Below are positions 25,894-35,075 of a stretch of DNA of 45,556 bases, piece after piece. Within the stretch, counting starts at the first letter, position 1. Every line of letters starts with the position of its first letter. Origin of the DNA: CAYXRK01 sp964467615 (lineage in GTDB: Bacteria; Hydrogenedentota; Hydrogenedentia; Hydrogenedentales; GCA-2746185); contig CAYXRK010000013.1 of assembly GCA_964467615.1 (NCBI GenBank), positions 1 to 45,556 of the forward strand. The letters run 5' to 3'. Below the pieces are notes generated by a model that had not been told where the DNA came from, searched no databases, and saw only the letters and a list, made by a program, of their open reading frames with translations. The translations under genes and the position numbers were made by a program.

Positions 25894-27150
25894 ATGTTTG
25901 TCGATCGCGCGCGCGTCAAAGTGTCCGCCGGCACCGGCGGGAACGGGTGTAGCAGTTTTCGGCGCGAGAAGTATGTCCCGCTGGGTGGGCCGGACGGTGG
26001 TGACGGCGGCGACGGCGGCGACGTGATAGTCGAAGCGGACGTCCGGTACCAGTCCCTCCTCGATCTCAAGTATCACTCCCACTGGAAGGGCAAGCGCGGC
26101 CTGCACGGCAAAGGCAAGAACATGCACGGCCGCGGGGGCGAGCCCACCATGATTCGAGTGCCGCCCGGCACGATAGTCAAAGACTACGACACGCTCGAAG
26201 TCCTCGCCGATTTGGCGCATCCTGGTGATTCCCTTTGCGTAGGCCGAGGCGGCCGCGGCGGCAAGGGCAACGCGCGCTTCATGACCTCGACGAACAAAGC
26301 GCCCCGGTTTGCGGAACTCGGCGAACCTGGCCAGGAAATCGTGCTGTGGTTTGAGCTCAAGCTGATCGCCGAGGTCGGTCTCGTCGGGTTGCCCAATGCC
26401 GGTAAATCGACTTTCCTTTCGCGCGTGAGCGCCGCAACACCAAAAATCGCCGACTATCCCTTTACCACCCTTTCGCCGAACCTTGGCGTTGCGATGCTCA
26501 GCGACCACCGCACGCTGACCGTCGCGGACATTCCCGGTATCATCGAAGGCGCGGCGGAGGGCAAGGGCCTCGGGCATGAATTTCTGCGGCACATCGAGCG
26601 CACGAAGGTACTGTTGTTTTTGATAGACCTGGGCGACGATGACCCGTCGGCAACGCTTGCGATCTTGCGCGCTGAGCTCGATCAATACAGCGCCGAGTTC
26701 GAGCATCGTCCGTTCAAAGTCGCGTTCAACAAATCCGACATTCCCGCGAACCGCGAGACGTTCGAGTCTATTCGGGATGTGCACCCCGGCAGCGTTATGA
26801 TCAGCGGCGCGACGGGCGAAGGCATCGCCTCGCTCGTCGAGGAATTGTGGGGGCTCGTACAGCAGGCGAAACGGGACGAGGCCGCGCTCCTCGCGGGCCG
26901 GCCCGTCGAGACCGGCGAGTACACGTACGAAGCGCCGTACACCGTCTCGCGCGTCGTCGGCGGCTATCGCGTCGAGGGGGAGCGGGTCGAGCGTACCATG
27001 AAGATGACCGATTTCAGCAATGAAGAAGCCGTAAGGCACATGCAGAAGCGCCTCGAAAAAATGGGGATCTTCAAGGCCCTCAAGCGCATGGGCGCGCAAG
27101 ACGGCGAGACAATTGTGATCGGCGAATTTGAACTCGAGTACCACAGTTGA
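25894..27150 (+). CDS. obg: GTPase Obg/CgtA
   Basis: 418 residues. The N-terminal Obg fold (1-158) has glycine-rich loops such as GGPDGGDGGDGG and GRGGRGGKGNARF. The G domain (about 160-330) has G1 GLPNAGKST, G2 TTLSPN, G3 DIPG and G4 NKSD. A C-terminal OCT domain (about 345-418) ends IGEFELEYHS. Obg is a cytosolic GTPase that binds the 50S subunit and acts in ribosome assembly and stress control. The ATG at 25894 gives the standard MFVDRARV start, 18 bases after rpmA. It ends 7 bases before proB, consistent with one operon. Confidence 0.97.
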   Translation: MFVDRARVKVSAGTGGNGCSSFRREKYVPLGGPDGGDGGDGGDVIVEADVRYQSLLDLKYHSHWKGKRGLHGKGKNMHGRGGEPTMIRVPPGTIVKDYDTLEVLADLAHPGDSLCVGRGGRGGKGNARFMTSTNKAPRFAELGEPGQEIVLWFELKLIAEVGLVGLPNAGKSTFLSRVSAATPKIADYPFTTLSPNLGVAMLSDHRTLTVADIPGIIEGAAEGKGLGHEFLRHIERTKVLLFLIDLGDDDPSATLAILRAELDQYSAEFEHRPFKVAFNKSDIPANRETFESIRDVHPGSVMISGATGEGIASLVEELWGLVQQAKRDEAALLAGRPVETGEYTYEAPYTVSRVVGGYRVEGERVERTMKMTDFSNEEAVRHMQKRLEKMGIFKALKRMGAQDGETIVIGEFELEYHS

Positions 27151-27157
27151 CCCCGTC

Positions 27158-28285
27158 ATGGCCGCCGCCTTCTCCGACATCAAGACGCTCGTCGTAAAGA
27201 TCGGCACCACGCTGCTGACGGGCAATCACGGCTTCGAGCGCGCCGTCATCGAAGACGTCGTGAAGGACATCGCCAAGCTCAAACGCGAGCGCGGCATGAA
27301 CGTCATCATCGTGTCGTCCGGCGCGATGGGCTGCGGCATGGATCGCCTGGGCATGAGCACTCGTCCGTCGTCGCTGCCGGAGAAACAGGCAACGGCCGCA
27401 GTCGGCCAATCGCGCTTGATGCACGTATACGAAGAGTTGCTCGATGCCCACGGCGGAGGCCTCCATGCGGCGCAGGTGCTTCTGTCCGCCCGTGATCTCG
27501 ACGACCGGCGCGGCTACCTCAACGTGCGCAATACGTTGAACGCGCTGTTCGACTTCGGCAACGTCATCCCCATCATCAACGAAAACGACTCGACCGCCAC
27601 CGAAGAAATCCGGGTCGGCGACAATGACACGCTTTCGGCCATGGTCGCGTCCAAAATAAACGCCGACTTGCTGATCATCCTGAGCAACGTCGACGGGCTT
27701 TACGACAAGGACCCTTCGACCGATCCCAGCGCGCGGCTCGTTGATCGCGTCGAGGCCGTCACGGCGGAGACCGAGGCGCTCGCGTCCGGCACGCGCGCGG
27801 CGACCTCCATCGGCGGGATGAAGACGAAGCTGAGCGCGGCGCGGATCGCCTGCGTCACGGGCACCCCGATGGTCATTGCGAACGGGCGACGTCCCAACGC
27901 CGTCAGCGAGATTCTCGCTGGGACGTGTCCGATGACGTACTTCGGCGCTTCACTAAACGCGATGCCCCATCGCAAGCGGTGGATTGCGTTTGGACGGTCC
28001 CCTCGAGGCGCGGTCATCGTGGACGACGGTGCGCGCGAGGCGCTCCTCGGCAAGGGCCGCAGCCTCCTGCCCGCGGGCGTGGTCGCTGTCGAAGGCGCGT
28101 TCGAGTTGGGCGAGGCGGTCAACGTGAAAGATTCGACGGGCCGCGAGATTGCGCGCGGACTCAGCAACTACGCCAGCCGCGAGGTCGAAGTCATCAAGGG
28201 CCACAAATCGACGGAAGTAGAGCGCCTTCTCGGATATCGGGATTTCGATGAGGTGATTCACCGCGACAACTTGGTGATTTTGTAA
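27158..28285 (+). CDS. proB: Glutamate 5-kinase
   Basis: 375 residues from the ATG at 27158; a TTG at 27128 overlaps obg and is less likely. The kinase domain has VVKIGTTLLTG, VSSGAMGCGMDRLG, PIINENDSTATEE and VGDNDTLSAMVA. A C-terminal PUA domain (about 285-365; RGAVIVDDGAREALL and LPAGVVAVEG) matches full-length ProB. The enzyme phosphorylates L-glutamate in the first step of proline synthesis and is usually feedback-inhibited by proline. It lies directly ahead of proA, the next step, with a gap of 112 bases that holds a REP-like element. It is cytosolic. Confidence 0.96.
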   Translation: MAAAFSDIKTLVVKIGTTLLTGNHGFERAVIEDVVKDIAKLKRERGMNVIIVSSGAMGCGMDRLGMSTRPSSLPEKQATAAVGQSRLMHVYEELLDAHGGGLHAAQVLLSARDLDDRRGYLNVRNTLNALFDFGNVIPIINENDSTATEEIRVGDNDTLSAMVASKINADLLIILSNVDGLYDKDPSTDPSARLVDRVEAVTAETEALASGTRAATSIGGMKTKLSAARIACVTGTPMVIANGRRPNAVSEILAGTCPMTYFGASLNAMPHRKRWIAFGRSPRGAVIVDDGAREALLGKGRSLLPAGVVAVEGAFELGEAVNVKDSTGREIARGLSNYASREVEVIKGHKSTEVERLLGYRDFDEVIHRDNLVIL

Positions 28286-28326
28286 GACCTGCGCATGAAT
28301 ACGCGATACTTTTGGTATGCTTTTGG

Positions 28327-28379
28327 TTGTACCGCCGCCATCTTGGCGGCAATTGGCCGGCTGGAAGCCGGCGGTACAA
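28327..28379. repeat. 53-bp REP-like element: stem bearing two hairpins
   Basis: Outer arms TTGTACC (28327-28333) and GGTACAA (28373-28379) are exact reverse complements. Inside lie hairpin A, GCCGCCA-TCT-TGGCGGC (28334-28350), a 5-base spacer, and hairpin B, GCCGGC-TGGAA-GCCGGC (28356-28372). The whole can fold as a compact three-way junction. Spurious peptides such as AGWKPAV from this type of repeat are, as I recall, common in such genomes. It sits between proB and proA and could alter operon read-through. Confidence 0.8.
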
Positions 28380-28397
28380 GAATGTGCGAGGTGGATC

Positions 28398-29666
28398 ATG
28401 GCCGTCGCAATAGCGCCACTACACGATGAATTGCGCGAAATAGGCCGCAACGCCCGGGCGGTATCGGCCGAGTTGCGCTCGATGACCAGCGCGCCCAAGG
28501 ACGCCGCGTTGCGCGAGATCGCCCGGCGCTTGCGCGAATCCGCCGCCGCGCTTCAGGCGGAAAATGAAAAGGACCTCGCTGCGGGCCGGGAGAAGGGCCT
28601 GCGCGGCTCGCTGCTCGATCGCCTCGCGCTCACGGATGCGCGCATCGAGGCGATGGCCGAAGGCCTCGAACAAGTCGCTGCATTGCCCGACCCCGTTGGC
28701 GAAATCGTCACGCAGCAGATTCGGCCCAACGGCTTGCGCATCGCCCAAATCCGTCAGCCCATCGGCGTCGTGGGCATAATTTATGAAAGCCGTCCGAACG
28801 TCACGGCGGACGCCGCGGCGCTCTGTCTCAAGTCCGGCAATGCCACGGTACTGCGCGGCGGCTCCGAGGCGATCCATTCGAACCTCGCCATCGCGCGTGT
28901 GTTTATCGCGGGCATGAAGCACGCGGGGGTCCCAGAACACGCAGTGCAAATGATCTCGACGACGGACCGCGCCGCCGTCGGCGAAATGCTCAAGCTGCAT
29001 GAGTTCATCGACGTCATAGTCCCGCGCGGGGGCAAGGGTCTTATCGAGCGGATCATGAACGAGTCGCGCATACCGGTCGTCGCGCATTTGGACGGTGTTT
29101 GCCACACGTACGTGCACCGCGCAGCCGACCTCGGAATGGCGAAGAGCATTTGCCTGAACGCGAAACTCCAGCGTCCAAGTGTGTGCAACGCGATGGAAAC
29201 GATGTTGGTGGATGCGGCGATCGCGGAGCCGTTTCTGCGCGACATCGGCCCGGTGTTCGAGCGCGCCGGCTGTGAACTGCGCGGCTGCGAGCGCACACAG
29301 GCGATCATCAAGTGCGTGCCTGCGACCGAGGAAGATTGGACTACCGAGTACCTCGACAAAATCTTGTCGATTCGCGTGGTCGATTCGCTCGAGGACGCAA
29401 TCGACCACATCAACACCTTCGGTTCACACCACTCCGACGCGATTGTGACCGACAGTTACTCGGCCTCCGAGCGGTTTCTCGACGCCGTGGACAGCGCGAC
29501 GGTCTACGTCAACGCTTCGACCTACTTCACCGACGGCTATCAGTTCGGCCTGGGCGCGGAAATCGGCATCAGCACGAACAAGCTGCACTGCCGCGGCCCC
29601 ATGGCCCTCAAGGAACTGACGACCCTCAAATGGGTCATCCGCGGCAACGGCCAAATCCGCACCTGA
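28398..29666 (+). CDS. proA: Gamma-glutamyl phosphate reductase
   Basis: 422 residues from the ATG at 28398, seven bases after a GAGGTGG site; an earlier in-frame start at 28317 would translate the REP-like element. The aldehyde-dehydrogenase fold has QPIGVVGIIYESRPNVTAD, LRGGSEAIHSN, VPRGGKGLIERI and NAKLQRPSVCNAMET carrying the catalytic Cys. It converts glutamyl-5-phosphate to glutamate semialdehyde with NADPH, the second step of proline synthesis. The TGA overlaps nadD's ATG by one base (TGATG), so the operon continues into nadD. Confidence 0.96.
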   Translation: MAVAIAPLHDELREIGRNARAVSAELRSMTSAPKDAALREIARRLRESAAALQAENEKDLAAGREKGLRGSLLDRLALTDARIEAMAEGLEQVAALPDPVGEIVTQQIRPNGLRIAQIRQPIGVVGIIYESRPNVTADAAALCLKSGNATVLRGGSEAIHSNLAIARVFIAGMKHAGVPEHAVQMISTTDRAAVGEMLKLHEFIDVIVPRGGKGLIERIMNESRIPVVAHLDGVCHTYVHRAADLGMAKSICLNAKLQRPSVCNAMETMLVDAAIAEPFLRDIGPVFERAGCELRGCERTQAIIKCVPATEEDWTTEYLDKILSIRVVDSLEDAIDHINTFGSHHSDAIVTDSYSASERFLDAVDSATVYVNASTYFTDGYQFGLGAEIGISTNKLHCRGPMALKELTTLKWVIRGNGQIRT

Positions 29667-30289
29667 TGGCCGAGGCGGCGCGGCCAGAACGCATCGGCGT
29701 GTTCGGAGGCACCTTCGACCCGATTCACAACGCGCACCTCGATATAGCGCGCGCCGCAATGAAGCACGCGGGCCTCGATCGCGTGCTATTCGTCGTGGCA
29801 GCGCGGCCGCCACACAAGCAAGACGATACCTTCGCCGCGCCCGCCGCGCGCTTCGCCATGGTCGAGGCCGCGTTGCGCGGCGAGGCCGGCATGGCGCCGT
29901 GCGACATTGAACTGCGCCGCGCGGGGCCTTCGTACACAGCCGACACACTCCGGGAATTGAAGCGCATGCATCCCGTCGCGGAGCTATTTCTCATCCTCGG
30001 CATGGACGCCTGCATGGACCTGCCCCAGTGGCGCGAGCCCGAAACAATCGTCGCCAACGCAAGGATCCTCGCCGTACCTAGACCCGGCGGCGACGGCCAC
30101 GTCCCGCCCGGACTCGCATCGAAGTGCGTTGTCCTCCCGTTCAAAGAAACGGAACTATCGTCGACGGACATCCGCGACTTGATCGCGTCGGGCGGCGGCT
30201 ATCGCGCGCACGTCCCCGCTGCCGTCGCGGACCACATCGATCTTCACGGACTTTATCATGGCCGCATTCCCGACGCCGCGCGCGGATGA
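29666..30289 (+). CDS. nadD: Nicotinate-nucleotide adenylyltransferase
   Basis: 207 residues from the ATG at 29666, overlapping the proA stop. It has the nucleotidyltransferase motif IGVFGGTFDPIHNAHLDIA with its HxxH-type pair, RPPHKQ, AELFLILGMDACMDLPQW and the C-terminal SSTDIRDLI. The enzyme adenylylates nicotinate mononucleotide to NaAD in NAD synthesis. Residues and length fit bacterial NadD. It overlaps yqeK by 32 bases, a common gene pair. Confidence 0.95.
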   Translation: MAEAARPERIGVFGGTFDPIHNAHLDIARAAMKHAGLDRVLFVVAARPPHKQDDTFAAPAARFAMVEAALRGEAGMAPCDIELRRAGPSYTADTLRELKRMHPVAELFLILGMDACMDLPQWREPETIVANARILAVPRPGGDGHVPPGLASKCVVLPFKETELSSTDIRDLIASGGGYRAHVPAAVADHIDLHGLYHGRIPDAARG

Positions 30290-30845
30290 GTTTCTCGCGA
30301 TCCTCCGCGAGCGACTGCCGGACAAGACCTTCAAGCACGTGAACTCCGTTGCGGAGTTCATGCTTTTCTTCGCCGACCAGGCCGGGATCACACAGGAACA
30401 GGCCGTGAACGCCGGGTTGCTGCACGACTTGTGCAAGGCGATGCAGGGCGATGTGCTGCTCGAAGCCGCAGACCGTTATGGCATTCCGGTGACCCCCTAC
30501 CAGCGCGAAAAGCCGGGGTTGCTCCACGGCCCCGTCGCCGCCGAGGAGTGCAGCCGCAGTCTCGGCGTGACCGACCCCGGCGTGTACGACGCGATCTATT
30601 ACCATACGACCGGGCGCGCGGGCTTGAGTAACGTGGGCCTCGCGCTGTATCTGGCTGATTTCGCGGAGCCGTTGCGCGCCCGGCCCGAGGCGGACGAAGC
30701 GCGGCGCATCCTGAGCGAAGAGGGGTTCGAGTCGGCGGTGCGTTACGCCGTCGAGACAAAGTTGGGTTTTGTCGCGCGCAAATTCAAGGTAGATCCGGGG
30801 GCCGCGGCTTTCGCCCGATGGATCGAACACGAATGGCGGCCATAA
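30258..30845 (+). CDS. yqeK: HD-domain hydrolase YqeK (Ap4A hydrolase family)
   Basis: 195 residues from an ATG inside the 3' end of nadD. The HD motif is HVNSV (His27), LLHDLCK (His56-Asp57), LLHGPVAAE and YYHTTG. YqeK enzymes cleave diadenosine tetraphosphate symmetrically to two ADP with a metal centre and are usually coded next to nadD. In Bacillus the order is nadD-yqeK-rsfS-yqeM; here a methyltransferase gene follows directly and rsfS is missing between them. The C-terminus overlaps the next gene. Confidence 0.9.
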   Translation: MAAFPTPRADEFLAILRERLPDKTFKHVNSVAEFMLFFADQAGITQEQAVNAGLLHDLCKAMQGDVLLEAADRYGIPVTPYQREKPGLLHGPVAAEECSRSLGVTDPGVYDAIYYHTTGRAGLSNVGLALYLADFAEPLRARPEADEARRILSEEGFESAVRYAVETKLGFVARKFKVDPGAAAFARWIEHEWRP

Positions 30846-31627
30846 CCGGACACGACGCATTCGCGGACCTCGCGCGGTACTACGACGCCGTCATGGCGCC
30901 GGTCGACTACGATCACTGGTTGCTCGTCACGCGCAGTCTCGCCGAACTCCTCCCGTCGAAAAATTTCCGACACCTCGACGCGGCCTGCGGAACGGGAAGA
31001 CTTCTCAAACATCTCCGACAGCATGGCTGGAGTTCCTGCGGCGTAGACCTATCACCCGCGATGCTTGCCGCTGGCCGCCAAGATCCGTATGCCGCGCCGG
31101 CCGCCGCCGCTGACATGCGCGCGCTTCCGTTCCGGGGCTGCTTCGACTACGTCACCTGCCTCTTCGACAGCCTGAACTTTCTATTGACGCTTGAAGACGT
31201 GAGCCGGGCACTTAGGGAAATACGCGGCGTGCTGAAAGACGGTGGAATTTTCTACTTCGACGTCGTAACCGAGCGCATGGTCACCGACCATTACGAAGGC
31301 CAGAAGTGGACCGAGGACAACGGCGGATTCACCACCACGTGGTCGAGCGTCTACAACCGCAAGACCAATCTATCGGAGACTACGATTCGCGTGGGTACCG
31401 AGTTGGCGACCACCATTTGCCAGCGCATGTACGACGTGGCCGACGTGTCTAGCGCCGCCGAAAACGCCGGTTTCGATGTACTCGCCGCCGTTGACGCGGA
31501 AACATGGAAGGCACCCACTACGAAAACGGTCCGCGTGGAATTCGCCGCGGTATGCGGGGCCACCCGCGAGGTGCGGCGGCGATTCGAAGATATTCGGAAA
31601 CGGCTTGAGGAACTCTGCGCCGGTTAA
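30833..31627 (+). CDS. Class I SAM methyltransferase, possible YqeM counterpart
   Basis: 264 residues from the ATG at 30833; an ATG at 30818 is also in frame and neither has a clear ribosome site. The fold reads YYDAVM at the start, HLDAACGTGRLLKHL (motif I), CGVDLSPAMLAAGR, ADMRALPF, FDYVTCLFDSLNFLL and LKDGGIFYFDVVTE. Its place after nadD-yqeK parallels yqeM in Firmicutes, a methyltransferase of unknown substrate. The C-terminal part, with TTTWSSVYNRKTN, is beta-rich as in that family. The stop codon overlaps the nadE stop from the other strand. Confidence 0.75.
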   Translation: MAAITGHDAFADLARYYDAVMAPVDYDHWLLVTRSLAELLPSKNFRHLDAACGTGRLLKHLRQHGWSSCGVDLSPAMLAAGRQDPYAAPAAAADMRALPFRGCFDYVTCLFDSLNFLLTLEDVSRALREIRGVLKDGGIFYFDVVTERMVTDHYEGQKWTEDNGGFTTTWSSVYNRKTNLSETTIRVGTELATTICQRMYDVADVSSAAENAGFDVLAAVDAETWKAPTTKTVRVEFAAVCGATREVRRRFEDIRKRLEELCAG

Positions 31628-33546
31628 TCCAACGTCGCGGCGCGAAGCTCTTCGAGTTCACCGTCGATGCTTTGCGTCACCGGGAAGCGAAATCCCGTCT
31701 TCGGGTCGAGGTCAAGGTCGAGCACCTTCAGCGAGACGGGGAGTTGCTCGCGCTTCCATTGGTTGTGCGCGAAGAGCCGGCCAAACTTCGCGGTCCACGC
31801 GCGCAATTGCTCTGCGTCGTGTTCGCCATGCCGGTAACACAGCAAGCGCCAGCAGTCCGCCAACGTCATGCGGCGGCGGGCAAACAGGTAGAGAAGATCA
31901 TCGAGCACGGCGTAGGGCATGAGATCCGCTTCGTCTTGCTGATCGCTGGCCAATTCCGCGCTCGGCGGCAGGGCCATGATGTTCTTGAGCGATCGGATTC
32001 CATTGCGCTGGGCAAGATGCTCGAGCAACCGGCCCACGAGCGTCTTCGGAATGTTGGCGATTGGCGCGTAGCCGCCCTGATTGTCTCCGCCGGTGGTCGT
32101 ATAACCTACCGCGCCCTCGCTCAAGTTGGACGTGACCAGCACGAGCGCGTTCTCGCTGTTTGCCCAGTTGAGCATCATCGCGCCGCGCACTCGCGCTTGC
32201 AGATTCTGACGGGCGAGCAGTGTCACGCGCTCCAGCGCTCCCGACAGTTCGGCGGCCTTGGCCAGCGCGATATCAGATTCTTCGTTGATGGTCACAACTT
32301 GAAACGAGACGCCGAGTTCCTCGGCCAAACCCCGCGCGGCCGCTTCGGTCGCGGCGGAACTGTAGGCCGGGTTCGGAAGGTATACCGTCTTGATGCGCGA
32401 AGCGTACTCGGCTACCCGCGCTCCGGCCTTGAGCGCTTTGGCCGCGTTGACCGCGATGAGCAGACAGAGCGCGCTGTCACGCCCGCCAGATAGCGCGACG
32501 AGGATTCGGTCGAATACGCCGACCTTTTCGTAGTAGTCGCGCAGTCCCAAAACGAGTGCGTCGAATAATTCGTTGAGATAGCCGGAAACGTCGTCCTCGC
32601 GGTCGCGCGAAACCGGCGCAAAGAAACTCGGCGGAAGTTGCGCCGCGTACTCCTTGAGCGAGGCCGGTGTGTACGGCGCGTCTACCTCGACAACGCGCAC
32701 CGCGCTGGACGAAGGGTTCGAAGCGTTCTGCCGCCACGTCGAATTCTCGGCGCGCATTCGCCCGACTTCGTCGAGGTCTACGATACCGGTCGTCAGCGTC
32801 CAGGGTTGCTTCGAAAGTATTGGGCCTTCGGCGACAATGCGGTCGGGCTTGGCGATGATGCCTCCGCCGTCGAACACGAGCCGGCTATTGTCGAGACCGA
32901 GCAAATTCGAGAACGCGTAGACGCAGGTCATCGAGCCGGCCGCCCCGAGTACGAGGCGCTTGCGCGTTTCGTTCTTGAGCGGCGTAAACGGCGATGCGCT
33001 GCCGTTGCAGATGATCTCGGCCCCGGCGGCGACGCGCGCCTCGGCTGGCGACGCGAACGACCAGAGGTCTTCGCAGACCTCCGCGCTGACCATCCCATAG
33101 GGCAGGCGGAAGATCACTTCGCCCGTGGGAACGCCGTTGTATTCGGTCACGCCTTCGCGCCACGGCGTCCAGTTCCGGCCTTCGTAAAAGATGCTGTAGG
33201 TGGGCAGGAACCGTTTGAGGATCAGGCCGTGGACGCGGCCCTCGTGTACGTACGCCGTCGCGTTGTACATGAGATTGCGCATGCGTATCGGCAAGCCGAC
33301 GAATACGCCGACGCCCTTCGTGTGTTCCGCGACGCGCTCGAGTGAGTCCCAGCTTCGCCGCGCCACGTCCGGCCACCAGATGCGGTCCTCGAGGCTGTAG
33401 CCGGACAGCGCGAGTTCCGGCGTCACGAGCAGATGCACCCCCTGCGCGCGCGACGACTCGATGACTTCGATAATCCGCGCGGCGTTGCCCGCGTAGTCGC
33501 CGATTTTGACGGAAACGGCCGCGACGCCTATTTTGACCAGACGCAT
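31624..33546 (-). CDS. nadE: Glutamine-dependent NAD+ synthetase
   Basis: 640 residues from the ATG at 33546; an earlier start would add an unrelated leader. The N-terminal nitrilase-type glutaminase has the Glu44-Lys111-Cys158 triad in TPELALSGY, LKRFLPTYS and SAEVCEDLW. The C-terminal ATP-pyrophosphatase domain has the P-loop LVALSGGRDSALC (353-358), TSNLSEGAVGYTTTGGD and YAPIANIPKTL. It amidates NaAD to NAD+ with ammonia tunnelled from glutamine. The length fits the two-domain form. It is cytosolic and meets the methyltransferase operon tail-to-tail with a 4-base overlap. Confidence 0.95.
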   Translation of the reverse strand: MRLVKIGVAAVSVKIGDYAGNAARIIEVIESSRAQGVHLLVTPELALSGYSLEDRIWWPDVARRSWDSLERVAEHTKGVGVFVGLPIRMRNLMYNATAYVHEGRVHGLILKRFLPTYSIFYEGRNWTPWREGVTEYNGVPTGEVIFRLPYGMVSAEVCEDLWSFASPAEARVAAGAEIICNGSASPFTPLKNETRKRLVLGAAGSMTCVYAFSNLLGLDNSRLVFDGGGIIAKPDRIVAEGPILSKQPWTLTTGIVDLDEVGRMRAENSTWRQNASNPSSSAVRVVEVDAPYTPASLKEYAAQLPPSFFAPVSRDREDDVSGYLNELFDALVLGLRDYYEKVGVFDRILVALSGGRDSALCLLIAVNAAKALKAGARVAEYASRIKTVYLPNPAYSSAATEAAARGLAEELGVSFQVVTINEESDIALAKAAELSGALERVTLLARQNLQARVRGAMMLNWANSENALVLVTSNLSEGAVGYTTTGGDNQGGYAPIANIPKTLVGRLLEHLAQRNGIRSLKNIMALPPSAELASDQQDEADLMPYAVLDDLLYLFARRRMTLADCWRLLCYRHGEHDAEQLRAWTAKFGRLFAHNQWKREQLPVSLKVLDLDLDPKTGFRFPVTQSIDGELEELRAATLD

Positions 33547-33614
33547 GATTGTTCGCCCAATGACGGGCGCGTATTGTCGCACACGGTCTCCGTGGCGCTA
33601 AAACCGCCCTTCCG

Positions 33615-33620
33615 TATACT
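33615..33620 (+). promoter_or_regulatory. Candidate -10 element for the DUF2851 gene
   Basis: TATACT lies nine bases before the ATG at 33630. If used, transcription would begin at or near the ATG, suggesting a leaderless message; no ribosome site is visible to contradict this. No good -35 is seen. Confidence 0.3.
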
Positions 33621-33629
33621 CTCTGCCGT

Positions 33630-35075
33630 ATGCACTTCCGCGAACGATACGGCGCACTCCGGGCGCTCCGCGCCGTGGGCGCGCGCGAAACGCCCGAGTC
33701 CGTCTCCGAAGAACTGGTCCAGTGCATTTGGTACGACCAACTGATTCGGCCCTCGGGCTTGACGACCGCCGACGGACGGCCCCTGCGCATCGTGTCGCCG
33801 GGGTGGTGGAACCGGGGCGAAGGGCCGGACTTCAAGGGCGCGCAAATCGATATCTCGGGACGGGTGCGCAGCGGCGACGTCGAGATTCACTTGAACCATG
33901 GCGGTTGGAGGGCGCACGGCCATCACCTCGACTCGCGCTACGACGACGTGCTCTTACACGTCGTGCTTGAGAACGCACCGCCGGACTCGCCCCCGGTGAC
34001 ATCGCAAGGCCGCCCGGTGACGACGTTTCTCCTTCCGCCGCATCTCGAAGAGGATATTCTGGAAATCGCGTCTCGAATCGATGTCGACGAGTACCCCTAC
34101 CGCGTCGACGGCGTGCTGGGACATTGCGCGGCGTTGGTCGACCATTTCGGTTCGGACCGGATTTCCGACCTGCTCCACCTCGCTGGAGAATGGCGCGCGC
34201 TGTTCAAGGCGCGGACGTTGCGGGAACGGATGGAGCGCTCGCGGCCGGACCAGGCGCTGTACGAAGCGTTCCTTACGGCGTGCGGGTACTCTCATTTCAA
34301 GCACCACTTCCGCGCGATCGCGCAACAACTGCCGTACGAACGCGCCAGACAGCTTGCGAAGACCGACGCCATGCTCCTCGAAGCAGCGTTCCTCCACCTC
34401 GGCGGACTGCTGCCGGCCGAGCTGCCTGAAGGCGGCGGAGGCGCGGCGCACTTCGGCCGGTTGCGTGCGCTGCGGCGGGACAGCCTTCCCGGATTGCGCC
34501 CGCTTCCGCTCGAATGGAAACGCGTCGGCGTGCGGCCAACGAATTATCCCGAACGGCGGCTGGCGGGGGCGGCGCGATTCATCGCGCGGACGGCACAGGT
34601 GGGATTGGTCGAGACACTCGAACGGATCTGGGACGAGGACCTCAACCCCAAGGCGCGTCGCGAACGCTTCGAGGAAATGTTTCCCGCGCCGATGGGATTC
34701 TGGGCCGACCACTGTACTTGGACCGGGAAGAAACTCGCGAAGCCCAACGCGCCGCTGGGTCCGGGCCGGGTGCGATCTATCATCGGCAACGTGTTCGTGC
34801 CCGCGGGGTTGGCCTGGGCGCGAATCAAGCGCGACCGCGCGCTCGAGGAGCGCGTGTTCGAGTTCTTCGCCGCTTTGCCTCGCGAACCCGAGAACCAAAT
34901 CGAAAAGGTCATGGTGCCGCGGTTGTTTGGGTTGGCCAACGGCCCGAAGCTCGATTTCCGCACGCAACAGGGCCTGCTACAAGTACACCGCGATTGGTGC
35001 GAACCGAACCCGTCCTGCCGGAACTGCCGCGTGCTCGAGCACCTCGGCGAGGGCGTGGTCCCCGGACGCGATTGA
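33630..35075 (+). CDS. DUF2851 family protein
   Basis: 481 residues from the ATG at 33630. The N-terminal half has the conserved DUF2851 pattern: SEELVQCIWYDQLI, LTTADGRPLRIVSPGWWN, GEGPDFKGAQIDISG, GDVEIHLNHGGW and HGHHLDSRYDDVLLHVV. The C-terminus ends in a small cysteine group, WCEPNPSCRNCRVLEH, which could bind a metal. The acidic and His residues around GPDF, VEIH and HLDSRYDDV suggest a nuclease-like or metal-dependent hydrolase core (inference). The family has no established function. The protein looks cytosolic. Confidence 0.8.
   Translation: MHFRERYGALRALRAVGARETPESVSEELVQCIWYDQLIRPSGLTTADGRPLRIVSPGWWNRGEGPDFKGAQIDISGRVRSGDVEIHLNHGGWRAHGHHLDSRYDDVLLHVVLENAPPDSPPVTSQGRPVTTFLLPPHLEEDILEIASRIDVDEYPYRVDGVLGHCAALVDHFGSDRISDLLHLAGEWRALFKARTLRERMERSRPDQALYEAFLTACGYSHFKHHFRAIAQQLPYERARQLAKTDAMLLEAAFLHLGGLLPAELPEGGGGAAHFGRLRALRRDSLPGLRPLPLEWKRVGVRPTNYPERRLAGAARFIARTAQVGLVETLERIWDEDLNPKARRERFEEMFPAPMGFWADHCTWTGKKLAKPNAPLGPGRVRSIIGNVFVPAGLAWARIKRDRALEERVFEFFAALPREPENQIEKVMVPRLFGLANGPKLDFRTQQGLLQVHRDWCEPNPSCRNCRVLEHLGEGVVPGRD

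Noticed and set aside
25894..27150. tRNA or rRNA genes anywhere in the window
   Set aside because: No GGTTCGAATCC-type T-arm with a matching acceptor stem and no rRNA-like segment was found by eye; a dedicated tRNA search could still find a diverged one.
25567..27225. Minus-strand open frame of about 550 codons opposite rpmA and obg
   Set aside because: It is antisense to two universally conserved genes and has the Arg/His/Val-rich composition typical of GC-rich shadow frames.
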